From: Ectobius pallidus
Lineage: Eukaryota > Arthropoda > Insecta > Blattodea > Ectobiidae
DNA length: 64,000 nucleotides
Reading direction: 5' to 3'
Assembly: GCA_964059195.1 (NCBI GenBank)
Contig: CAXKWD010000009.1
Location: 88,447,432-88,511,431, forward strand
Of this stretch, positions 1-12,400 are shown piece after piece. Below the pieces are notes generated by a model. That model ran no database searches. It was not told where the DNA came from and was given only the letters and a program-made list of their open reading frames with translations. The stretch's first letter is position 1, and each line of letters begins with the position of its first letter. The position numbers were made by a program, and so were the translations under genes.

Positions 1-170
1 TAATTTTTATCAGTCTGAGGTAATCAAAACTTGACATAAATCAATAACAAAAAAGTAATGGAGCAAAGTTTTATTCTAAAACCTCACCTTCTCCAAATCC
101 AACTAAGTGAAGTTCTTTTTAGTCATGTCGCTAACCATCATAACTTATTATACAAAAACTGTGTTATTTA
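1..170. other. Intergenic, nothing recognised
   Basis: AT-rich sequence with no coding signal I can support. Its last 8 bases (163-170, gttattta) are the left target duplication of the hAT-type element that follows. Confidence 0.5.
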
Positions 171-1169
171 TAGGGCCCGGATTTGTATGTAAAAACAATG
201 TTTTTTTTCCTGATGCGTACATTCCTAAAACAAAGTTTTATATCCAAATCGAGGTCCGGCAAACGCAAATTCCAAATTTTATTTCACATAAAAATACATA
301 TTTTACAAAAAAATTTATGTGAATAAATATTTTCGATATTTTCTCCATAAATACATATTTTAGTACTTTTCCGGATTTTTTATGTAATTTTTTCCCCTGA
401 TGCTCATATCGAGGTCCGAAAACCGCAAATTCTAAGTTTTATTTTACATAAAAATACATGTTTTACAAAAAAAGTTATATGAATAAATATTTTAGTTATA
501 TTCTCCATAAATAAATATTTTAGTACTTTTCATCGTTCTCTTTTAACATTTTACAAAAAAAATTTGTATCTCGAATGAATTCAACACAAATGCTTCACTT
601 GCAATGAGGTGAGAGTGAATCACTTGCACTTGCTTATCGGGGAAGAACAGAACCCAATCTCAACATTGCGTAGTTCAGTTAAAGAAATACAATATGTTGA
701 AAGGCAACTTAACACTATCTCAGGTTCGAAAATAGACAAAATTTAAAGGTATGTTTGAGAAAAATGGTGGCTACCAAACTCTCTGCAAAGTCGCTCAAGT
801 TTTGGATGGCCAAAACATAAGTGAACTTGATCGTGTGTGTGTTAGTGATATACAGTACACCTCTTCAAATATGCAAGGTTAATATTGTGTGATGTAAAAC
901 GTTCCTTTTCTCAATGTAAGGCATTATTCTCGGATAATAGGCAAGGATTTGTGATCCATAATCTGCAGATGACATTTGTTGCGCACTGCAACTCCAGTCA
1001 GCATTTTACATCTGATGTTTAGTTGCAATTGGTGAGTTTCAATACACATTCTGGTGTTTTTGTTTCTTTTTCAGAAAATTTTTAAAATTTTAGCACATAT
1101 TTTAAACATTTTTAGCACATAAAAAATAAATATTTTTAAGTTTTTTAGCACATAAAAATCCGGGCCCTA
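171..1169 (+). mobile_element. hAT-type DNA transposon remnant (TAGGGCCCGG ends)
   Basis: The ends are inverted repeats, TAGGGCCCGGATTT on the left and the complement of TAGGGCCCGGATTTTTAT on the right. A perfect 8-bp duplication, gttattta, lies at 163-170 and 1170-1177; 8 bp is the hAT hallmark. Positions 864-1019 on the + strand read without a stop as a C-terminal hAT dimerisation segment: it begins FKYARL, then DVKRSFSQCKALFSDNRQ, and ends in a VAHCNSS-like stretch. A short fragment near 670-740 (VERQLNTISGS) looks like the upstream CGGBP1-like part of the same kind of protein but is broken by stops. The element is 999 bp and cannot move by itself. Tandem-like AT-rich blocks near 240-330 and 410-500 repeat each other inside it (aaatacat...aaaaaatttat). 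Family assignment rests on the duplication length and this C-terminal motif. Confidence 0.8.
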
Positions 1170-1177
1170 GTTATTTA

Positions 1178-4100
1178 TGTATATAAAAGGCTTCGAAACG
1201 GGTGGAACTAGGAATACCGATTAAAATATTATTAATATGACAAAATTGGTTTATTTCGTTTGTTTACCTTTGCAAATCCACAGCAATAAAAATAACGCTT
1301 TTGGCCATTTTGCAACCCCTTATATGTGCGGTGGGGCAGTGTGCCCCCTGCCCCCCAGATTTGTCACAGGATAGTGGTGATCAAGGCCCGAAAGTTAATG
1401 CTCTATCAAAAAAATAAAATATGCATGCAAATATCCTCTAAAATTTATAAAATATACCCTGGAATCATGAGTTATGCTTTATCATATAAGTAATTCTAAT
1501 ACTTTATGTTCTCTTGTTAGATGAATTACCATTATAGATATACAAAATAACATCTGAATAAATTATTACATTACAAAACTTAAGGGGGGGGGGGGAACAA
1601 GGCCAATGCAACAAATTTTAGTAAACTGAAAACCAAGGTAGTGAAATGTTTTAATATTATACAATCAGTTCCGAAAAGCATTAGGCAATGTACTGTTAAT
1701 CTGTGTACAGTCAGTCCTCAAAACGTTCACTTAGCCAAATGTGCTGTAACTTTTTGAATTAACATAGATATGCACAATATTTAAAATCTGTCGGAAATAT
1801 GCAGCAAAAAATGTGACAGTAAAATAAATATTTTAATATCAAGCAAATATTATGCATAATAAAATATGCACAAATATTTTAATATCAAGCAAATATGATG
1901 TATTATCACCAGGGCTAGGATTTCTATGCAAACATACATTTGTTTTTACATTTGTTTAAGTGAAAATTTTGTTACATGTTTACAAAGTGGGATACTTGGA
2001 GGGGTTAGACATTTGATTTTCCATATTTCAGGGTATGGTACATATTTTATGAAAACTTGCACATCTTTACATGAATGAATATTTTATTTGTTCCATATTT
2101 TATAATTTTCAAGGTATTCTTGTCAGATAATTAATTTTTTAAAATTTTATTTTACTACCATGTTTATTTCAAAGCTGGATTCTAGAATTTCTAAGAATTC
2201 TTGAAAACGAGATCTAGAATTAGGTCTGGATTTAGTTCCTGAAGATGTTGCAAGATTTAGAATGGTCTCTATTACTTTTAGTGTGTGCAAAGCAATAAAA
2301 TTTAACTCAACATAGGCAAATCTCATAACAACAGCTAAGAAAATCACAATTATATATTTTGTTATGTGACTTTCCTATAAGTTGTTTTATGGCAACTTTC
2401 TGTGACTTTTAAGTTTAAGTAATTTTTTTATTCTCCTTTTATAACTATGCAAGGTTGATTGCATGCATGTGTTCTTTTGCATCATTACAAAATATTAGTC
2501 TATATTTTACTCCATATTTCGAGAATCTTTAGCCCATATGTATGTATTATCGCCGCACTCAATTCGTTGACAGTTAACATCAAAGAAGTCGCCGCTGCTT
2601 GGAGTAGTTGCCATACTGCACAGTGTTAGTAAACAGAGCGGGAAGATGTAGATGCAGCAAAACACTTACGTGGCAATGACATTGAGCAATGAGAGAATTG
2701 GCAACACGAATTCAGTCAGCGGTTTCTTTTGAGAAAACCTTTTACACTAACAACAAGCATTGTAATATGAGAACAAAGCGAGCCGCCCGTCAACGTTATG
2801 AGTGCGGCGATAATACATATTTATCCATTTTTATTATGTATATAGCCCTGATTATCACAAAACCAACAAATATTGTAAACCATTAATTTTCTATTATTTC
2901 TTTCATGTCTTGTACACATTTAACAGTAGTACTTAATATTAATTATATTAATTATTAAAAATATTATTTTTCATAAAGATTGGACCTCAATGATTATAAT
3001 AAGTGTTTTGCCCAAAAGTAGGCCCAGAGCCAGAACAAAGCCATGGGACGATGATCATGACCCGTCCACGGCTCTTTCAGCAAAGGTAATCCTGCAAAGA
3101 ACTGCCGTGAACTCTCTTGGGATGGGGAAAGGTAGCATAACACCCAGCGTCGGACTATTTGAAATATGACAAATAAATCGCATCGAGTTTAATGTACCGG
3201 TATCGGTAGAATTTTTTAATCAGACAGCCTAACATATTTATTTTTTGTGCTAGTGCTAGATCAGAACTTTATCTGAAATAAAACTGGCTTGCATAGGTTG
3301 AACTCTTGTCTTTTACATCGTTAATACTGAATAAGACATTTACCACCTCTGTTGCCCGGATGAACCAAGTATTTCTAGCAATAAATATGAAGGCTAAATT
3401 GCTTGAATGGCTATAAATATTCATAAATAAATAAATAACTTAACATTTAATTGGATGTTTCTTTTCATGCAAACATAATGGGCTTCTTGCATGAAGTGTT
3501 TGGTTTTGAGTTTGCAATGGTATAAACACATGAGGAAACTGATTTTTGGTGTCAATCTGCATTGTTTTATGTATAATCCAGCGTGTGGGGCTCAAATAGT
3601 GTCACATCACCTCATACTTTGTATTATGTCGTAGAAAACTCATCTTCTCACAATGATGTAAAGTTATGGGTTGTGGGTAGTGAGGAAAGTGAGGCGGTAT
3701 GCAACGGTATGCAATACCAGCACTGGTTTCAAAAGTCCAATAACATAGGCTACCGGAACTAGTTTCAGTGGTCAAATAGCATACCGTCACTGAAAATCAA
3801 TGGATCCTATTTTTTAACTTTCCTTTGTAATAAAGAGTAGACCCTATTATATTTGAGTTGTAATATAATTACATTTCATGATCATTCATCCACTGGTATG
3901 CTTTCACCAGTAGCCATTGCCAGTATAAAAGTCTGTGTCTGGTAACTTGTGATGGCCTTATGTTGCAATCTTAATTACAAGATGTTCGTGATTTTTGTGC
4001 TTCTGCTTGCTGATCATATATACTCGAATTAATGGAGGAAGTTAATTAAGAACATCCCGACTGTATCGAACAATATTTCCTTCACCTCACAATAATTATG

Positions 4101-6404
4101 TTGTAAGGGAGCTGGGGTGCTTTTTGTAAATTGAGGTATGATAAGACAAAACCTTGGAACAGCATACCGCCTCTGGATTTTTTCCACTTCCTTCACTGGT
4201 TGTGGGATTACATACGTTTGTTGCTTAATTTTCATGTGGCTTATGTGTGGAATGAGTGCACCATAATATGTACCACACAATTCTACAAATACAGTAACTT
4301 ACTATGAAAGAATACCGGTACTGATGTTTATATACTTTTTTATACTGTATAACCTATATTCCCTATTGTCATACCTTACATTGCACAATGTGGCCACTTG
4401 AAATGGTCCTTTGATTGTTGACTTTGACAGTGATTTTTCATTTGATGATTGGGCTCTTTTCTGAGAGAATAGGAAGAATAACCCTATTTCGAACAGCTCT
4501 CGACTCTTTCCCAGAGGGTTAGGTTGAAAGTATAACGTTCAATGAAGAGCCCTTGTTTCAAACGTCCCTTTATGACTTGCATCCTTTTTCAAACTGTTGG
4601 GCTGTTTGTTTCTTTTAGGGCAGGTGCTTGCATTTGCAAGGTGTTTTTTGAAATGTCATTTGAGTTTGTCAGGTGTTACACGGCAGCAGCAAAATATGAG
4701 ATCTCAGGTGTGGATGCAGTATTATTATTATTATTATTTGAACAGAGTCAACATTCTGTAAGTTACAGTTTGCAAAGCCATGCTGTTAAGATTAAGTACC
4801 CTACGTATATAATGACAACCGTGATAAAATTAATGAAATTGTATAGCAGGTAGGCTACCTAATAATGAAAATTTTCTCAATAATTATGCAGCTTGTGAAC
4901 TTTCATCTAAGTGGTTTAAGTGCTGGACTGAATGGTATGGTATGGTATGGTATATTGCATCTTTCAGTTAATACAGGTTACATTTGTATCCTCAGACATT
5001 AGACTTGTCCGTTACAATTTTACAAGAATAGAAAATCATGAAAATTACAAAGAATCACAGTGTCAACGTTCTGTAAGTTACAGTTTGCAAATCACAGGAG
5101 TATGCCGAAATTGTTGAGTCTCAACGCTGCAGGGTTAGTAGAATGAAGCATGGTAGATGAGAGGAGAGAACAGGAAGGGGAAGGAGAAGACTGAAGAGTT
5201 AATAAAAGAAATGAAACAAGAGAACAGAATATGCATACATTCGAGAATTTAAAAAAATAGCCTTCTCAAGAACCAATCAAGTGGTTCCACATAAAACCCT
5301 TATTGGCTATTTCAGTCAACTTTTTTGCGCCAAAACTCGGCTGAAGCAATTCAGATTCGGATTTTAACCCTTTCATTCTATTAAATCCGAAAAATCTTAA
5401 TTCAGGTTAAATCACAAAATATTAATGCATATAAAATGTGGGCAAATGTTGGCAATGTAGCTCACAGTAACTTGAGATTTTCAGGTGTTTTTTTTTTCTT
5501 TTTTGACCTACTGTCATTTTGTATTTTATTAGATCCCCGTCGTCTGATACTGTTTTTAAAATTCTGACAGTGGGAACTGTATTTCGTCCAGTGGATGTCA
5601 CACACTTCGTGTTTGGTAAACAACGTCGAACCCGCACATTTTTACTTCGAGGGTGGGGTTAATTTTCGCCCTACTATCTGATGTGTACTATTATACACGC
5701 AGGTCTATAAATACTCATACTACATACGTGACTTCTCTGTCAGCATGAGTATCCCACAAAAACAACTGGACATATGACAAAATTGAGCATAACACACAAC
5801 TCACTACAATTCTAGCTAATAAACAGTATATTACCTGTAGGAACACCCGCAGGATGAAACCCAACACTTGACTGTGAAGATATACGTCTGCACTAACACA
5901 CAAGCCGCCACAAATTGGAAGCTGGACGCAGGACCAGATTATCAGGGAGGGTAACAGCAGTGGCGTATCGCCATAGGAGACTGCAATATGAGTTTTTTAA
6001 TTTTTACTAGGATTTAGTATTTCGCCGACCACAAGGGGTAGGAAAGATTGGCCGTTTTACCAGAATAGTTTCTTAATTAGCCTTGATAAACAGAGAAGGC
6101 GACATTTATGAAAATCGTGAATACACTAAAAAGGTAAATTTGTCGCGGACAGTTATTGTAGTCATTAGGCCTATGCTGTAATGTAAAATATTTTCCGAAT
6201 GTCAGTGATCAATACGTCAAACATTCAATAAACCTTGTCCCCTTGTAAATATTGAGTTTTGGATGAATAGAACAAAGATTACTAATAAATTATTACATAT
6301 CTATATCAGAATAATTTCGAAATCTGCGACATAGGCGAACATAACCTCTGGTGGCAGAACTATGTTTTTGTTTTTATGTTTGTTCCGATCTGTTATTGAG
6401 AATA
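1178..6404. other. Intergenic stretch upstream of OGG1
   Basis: No gene is supported here. Small structures: a G run at 1586-1596; an inverted pair around tattatcgccgcactc at 2541-2557 and its complement near 2800-2816; a TGGTA microsatellite at about 4932-4954; a direct repeat of a segment containing ctgtaagttacagtttgcaa at about 4745-4777 and 5058-5090. A minus-strand open frame at 5422-5637 (71 codons) is unsupported. The last few hundred bases before 6405 should hold the OGG1 promoter, but I see no clear TATA box or CpG island. Confidence 0.5.
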
Positions 6405-6478
6405 ATGTGGAATAAAGTGCCTTGTCCGAGATCTGAATTGGAACTTCTGTACACTTTAAGTGGTGGCCAGTGCTTCAG
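6405..6478 (+). CDS. OGG1: OGG1 exon 1 (start exon)
   Basis: This exon is 74 bases, 24 codons plus two bases. It starts at ATG with A at -3 and ends at donor GTAAGT. It encodes [18 protein letters not shown] followed by SGGQCF. PCPRSEL and the GQ-F-RW element match the conserved N-terminal start of the OGG1 fold; the glycine aligns with human Gly42, which distinguishes 8-oxoG from G. The final AG joins the first G of the next exon to make the Arg of FRW. It is too short to appear as a long open reading frame, and was found by looking for a donor whose phase fits exon 2. Confidence 0.93.
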
Positions 6479-9400
6479 GTAAGTGAAGCTATGAATTAGT
6501 TTCGTTTGTTTATAGGCTACTATAAAATGAAAGTTCCACATGTCACTATAACACTAACATCACTATCCCTAACCTAACCTAACTGCCACTTAGGTTTAAC
6601 CTAGAAATCTGATGTTGGTGTGTAGTGCATGGCAAACCCAATCTGTTTACTTTTTCACTGTTATTGTTTTGTCATTTGATAGAATAACTTATGGCATAAA
6701 TCAAATGTTAGTCGCCCCTTATGCTCCGCTCACTGCATTGCTATGGCGACCGGTAATCTTCTAGTTGAGCGTAACTAATGTCACTGCCTCCCTAATAATA
6801 CGTCAGATGGAGATCTCAGCTACATGTTGTGTTAGGTTAGGAACGTTTATGTTAGTTTTGGAGGAAAGAGTTTTGGGTCGCGCTATTCAGTAGGGCCTAT
6901 ATTGCTCCTAAACAAACATTAACGTTCCTAACCTAACACAACATGTAACTGAGATCTCCACCTGACGTATTAGGGAGGCAGTGACATTAGTTACGCTCAA
7001 CTAGAAGATTACCTGGCGACCACCTCGGAACTCCCGACCGTGCCCTCACTTGACACTCCTGACCGTACCAAATACCGGCTACCAACCCTTGTACCAAAAT
7101 GACAACCCGCTAGCTCACTCGGCACTCCCGACCATACCACAATCACCTCTGCATATAGTCTAAATAATGCATAACACTAACCACATAGTTAAGTGCGCGA
7201 AGTGGAGGCTGTAGTCGTAGCGAAGCACCCTTGCATTTTCGAATAATGTATGATACACTGTTTGTAGGTTTCGAAAATGTGGCATATTATATCTTCCAGA
7301 GGTTTGTCAGCCTGTCACCTTTTGTTTAGCGGTATGACGTCACACCACCAACATCCAGTCATGAGTTTCTTCGTAATATGAGGACAGAAGAATTCGCTAG
7401 ATCGTGGTATAAAAGGAAGTGCATCGCGAGGGAGTAGTGGGCGGGAACATTCATCCCAAGGTGCGACTTAAATTTGTTTTTTCCCTAGCTTACAAAGTGA
7501 AACTAGCCTATCTTATTTAGGTTTTGTTATTTCATATAAAATACGTTTAGACAAAATAAAGTTGTGGTCAATCTTACACTCCCTTTGGGGTCTCCAGATA
7601 ATTATGATTGGGGACCTTTATGATTAATTAATGATGCAATTCTTGCCGATTCTGCTGGTTCTCCGAACATTCTGTTTACCAATTCCTCAGTTACATTTGT
7701 TAGTCTTGGAATATATCTGCATCCTTATCTACCTGAAAAAGATTTGTACAAATATCTGCAGCTGCAGTAGTCAAATTACTGCTACTTTACTCTAGTCTGC
7801 ACACTTCCTCAATAACAGATCCCTATTTTTCCCCTCCCCTCTTTCCATCTATCTTGAGAAAATATGGGGGCCATTCCATTTGTGACATAATTACAATAAT
7901 TACAATTGCCCTGGGGTCGACTCAGTCTCTAACAGAAATGAGTACCAGGAGCAGTCCTGGGGGTAAAGGCGGCCAGTGCATAAGGCTGACAACTTGTCCA
8001 CTTTCATGTGCCGATTGTCTAAAAATCTGGGAGCCTCAACATCCATGGCCTTTAATAGGGAACACTTCACTTTTTTTTTACCTTTTTACTGGCATGTAGC
8101 CAACATTATTTTCTTTTCCATAAAATAGAAAACTAATTCCTTTATCATCTTTCCACCTCAAATTAAGAACTTCAAACATATCATTGTGTGGATCTGTGAA
8201 GGTTATTTGAGCTACAAAAAACGTTTGCTTTCTCCCAGCATAAGTGGCATGCACAAAATCACAGTTGTAGGTACCTGGCCTTCATTGGAATGATCTTCCT
8301 GTTTATCAGTTACTCTTATGAAATAATGTACCGGTATATCACAATATTCTGAGGATTTGTACAGTTTAGTAGAAATTTTGTAGAGAACAATTACTTAAAC
8401 ATGATGAATGTCTCTGGAATGTGAAACACCTTTGACATTGTTCCATCTTTCATAAATTTTGCAAACTGCAAAATAAAGAAAATCCACACTTATTTTTCGA
8501 TATGAGTTTCACAGAATAAGGCATTTGCTTCTGTGAGAGTCATGAACATGTACCTTTTCTGGACTTCAGTCTTCTCTTTATATATACCGTATATATATAT
8601 AAGGGTCATTCTCACGATTGTGGGGATTTTCATCCACTGTTAAGCTGGAATTACAATTGTCACAAAACTGTGTTTTATTGATGTCATCTCGCTTATTATG
8701 ATGTTAACCTTTTCCCAGTGAATTGGCCGAGCTCAATGTTAATCACTAAATTAGATATAATTTTTTTAATATCAGTAGGTGCAAATATCAGTCAACTCCT
8801 TAATGGAGCGTTTTCCGGTCCTAATATTAACAATTTGAAATATTAAAGCATTTTTATTCATTGTTTCTATAGGTCATCGGCTTGCGATTCACCTTGTATC
8901 AATTTTATCTCAAACATTTACTATAATGGACAAAAAAATTAAAACTTTTAATTTAGAATATAGAATCAAGATTTTTAATGCTAAATTTTGTTACTATGGT
9001 GAGACTTTTTAATGTAAAATATTTATTTTCATATCCCATGCATGCTAAGAATAGAGTGCATAAATGCCTCCTCATTAAGAAAAAGAAATTTAAAAATTAG
9101 TGCTAACTATTGCCATTTTACTGCCATTTTAGTTATTCTTATGGGGTGGAGATTGCGTTACGGTGTGGACACTTGCGTTATGGTGTGCACATTCATTTCA
9201 AGATGTGGATATGTTTTCGATAATGTATTCATATAGGCCTAATGAGGTAAATACAATTAATAAGCTAAATTTAAATTAAATTAAACATATGCAAGCCAAT
9301 AAAGTCACCACTGTAACAGTGTTCAACACCGTAAATAATTTCTTCGTGACGGAGTTGACATTTTTTTTTGTTCATAAGTTTTCGAAGTTAAGACTGAAAA

Positions 9401-12400
9401 AAAACGACGATTCATCACATGCTTTATCTTCAAATACAGCCAAAAATTCTTTGCTAGACTAAAAATATTTATAAAAATCACAAAATCACACTTTTTTCTA
9501 CGTTACGGTGTTGACATGCAATTAAGGTACTTTCCTGAAAAATCTGGTTTTTTGCTCTTACGCTTCCTACAATCACACAAGGAATACTTTTGTGGTTGCC
9601 TCATTGTTGCCATCATTCTTCCCAATTAACTTATGGCCGTAGGTAATGCCGCAATAGCATAGTTGGCGAAAATTTAATTCCTACGTGCGTTACGGTGTTG
9701 ACTGGCGTAATGCAGGGACACTCAGTTCAGCACTTAAATATAAATAAATAACACAGTAAAAATAAGAATAAAATAATTATCGTAGTATCATCAATGAGAT
9801 TAAGAATACCTTCTGCAGTTCCTGTATTTACAATTTTTTTAGAAGACTTCTCGGTCAATTTCTTAGCTTTCGTACATGCAATACTTTGAGCTGGGACATT
9901 GATTTCATGGGTAATTTGTAGTTCCTGTCAACATTTCAAGCTATTAAATATCACAATATATCAGAATAAAAATATACTTCTTTATATTTTAACTAGATAA
10001 ATGATGATTACATACGAGTAAATAGTAAAAAGGGAGGAAATTTCTAATTTACAAGACTGACAAGGTTGGGACACGAAATTCCCCACAATTGGAAGAATGA
10101 CCCATAATCTCTTTATATATATATATAATCTTTACTTCCTGGGCACATCCAATTTACATGATCAGGATTGAAAAAGGCTTGTACAGTTTGACGACCTACT
10201 GATTGAGGTTTTCAGTTTTGTCTGTAATTGGAGTTAAATCTTTGGTTAAATGCTTGACCACAGATGAGCGGTTTTATGGACTTGCAGGAAGAGCATTCAG
10301 AACTTTTTTCACAGCTTTTCCAAAGGATTGTCTTGATTTGTGTGGAGAATGTGGTGAAGCAGAATGGCACTAAGAATAGAAATATTGCAAATGTTATATA
10401 GATATCATTACAGAGCTATTTAAATAAAATTAGGCTATATCTAATTTAAAAAACTAATAATTTTACAGATCATCAAGATCAAACATTTAAGTATAAGACA
10501 TTTTTTCAGTTGACATTTAGATTTATTGCCAGATAGTGATTTTAGTACTTCTGCTAATTTATTATAGGCTTAAGATGATCATACCATGGGGTAAGCCGTA
10601 GCGTAGTGGTTGAGGCACTGGGCTACAAATCAGAGGTCGCAGATTTAATTCCTGATTAGGTCGGTGAGATTTTTCCATTAGTCTAATCCTTCTGGTGGCA
10701 TTATGGCCCTGGGGTCGACTCAGCCTTTAACAGAAATGAGTAGCCTACCAGGAGTATTCCTGGGGGTAAAAATCGGCGGTGGGTATGGCTGACAACCTTA
10801 CTATCTTCCTGTGCCGATTTCTCAATCTGGCAGCCTCAACCTCCCGGAAACCCTACGGGGTTCCATACAGGGATCATTATACCTTTTATTTTATGATCAT
10901 AGTATAAACTGTGGAGATGAATTGTCTAGCCTACGTTGTCTACATATTTAAATAATTACATTAACCTTTTCATTGCTACTGACGTGTAAATACTTCACCT
11001 AAAAAATTGTACAAAAACAGATTTATAAGATTAAGATTAATGCTTTATGTTAAACTTTGAGGATTTTTAACCACGTGTTACAATTTTTTATTCATGGAAA
11101 CCAACTGTTCTACTGAAATTTCCCTCCTAGATGTGAAACTCAGCGCCCACTGACAATTTTGCTTGATGATTTCACATAATAATATATAAATTCAGCTCTG
11201 AAAAGGTTAATGAAAGAGACTGAACTGGACTGTATTGGTGCCCTGTCATATTTAATAACCTAATGTAGACCTGAATGCTACTAAGTTTTGAACTGTTGCA
11301 GGTGGAAGAAGACGGGCAGTGAAGAATGGAGTGGTGTGTTTGCTCACAGAGTTTGGACTTTATCGCAAGATGATGAAAACATCTTGTATAAAGTTAGTTC
11401 AGAATTACCGTCTGACTCTTCAAAAGATACAGCCATAATTAATGGTGGTAATAGATTATTAACAGAAAAACGAAAAGGCAGAAGAGGTAAAACAAACAAG
11501 GAATCTATACCGGTATCTGAAACTGCTAACAAGAAAATATATCAGAATGAGGATACCAATAAGCCTAGCTCAAAAAATGGTGTTAGTCTAAATGAAAATA
11601 TAAGTGAAGAAGAACTATTGCGGAAATATTTTAGGCTAGATGTATCGTTGAAAGACTACTATTCTCAGTGGTCAAGGAATGATACATATTTTAAAGAGGC
11701 ATCCGAGAAGTTTACAGGGGTAAGGATTCTCTCACAGGATCCGGTAGAGAATGTTTTCTCTTTCATCTGCTCATCAAACAATAATATTGCCAGGTTGGGT
11801 AGCATTAACAGTGCATGCTTTATTTTTCTTCATAACAGAGACCTTTCTCTGTATGCTCACAAATATTAGCCTATTTTATTTATTCTTATTAAGGTCGTTT
11901 GGCATCAGTTGGAAGTTTTAGACCAGCGTTTCTCAACCTACGGACCACTGGTGGTCCGTGAAGATGGTGCAGGTGGTCCGCAGACACAATTAAAAATATC
12001 ATAAAGCACGTGGAAAGTAAAGAATAAAATTTTTTCACATATTTCGTTATAATGACCTATAAGTAATACTGCAAATATTAAGAATATAGGCCTTCTTTTA
12101 AAAGTGGGATGTAAAATTAGGGGTTCGTAAATTTTTTTAGACATTTCAGAGGTCCTCGGGTTCAAAAAGGTTGAGAAACGCTGCTTTAGACCATATCAAT
12201 ACAAAGAACAAACACAATCAGTACCTACTAAGTAGAGAGTAAGCAGCATGCAACATTAACTAATTATTAATAAAGAGTTTGTCTTCAATCACAATCTAAC
12301 ATTAAAAAAGAATATTATTATTATTATTGAAGAAACTTATTCAGGTTGTAAAAAGGATAAGATTAACCATTCACATAATTTCTTTTTAAAAATATAAATG

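Noticed and set aside
4542..4853. 103-codon + strand frame, Cys/Leu-rich
   Set aside because: No domain, a Leu run from an ATT microsatellite, and no supporting splice or start signals.
5422..5637. 71-codon minus-strand frame just upstream of OGG1
   Set aside because: I looked for a THAP or zinc-finger pattern and did not find a complete one; too short to support alone.
6568..6588. Telomere-like (CCTAA)n
   Set aside because: Only about three units; too short to call an interstitial telomere array.
10593..10680. Possible true tRNA gene
   Set aside because: The A- and B-box-like words sit in a repeat with several copies and a shared non-tRNA body, and no cloverleaf folds by eye; it is a SINE head.
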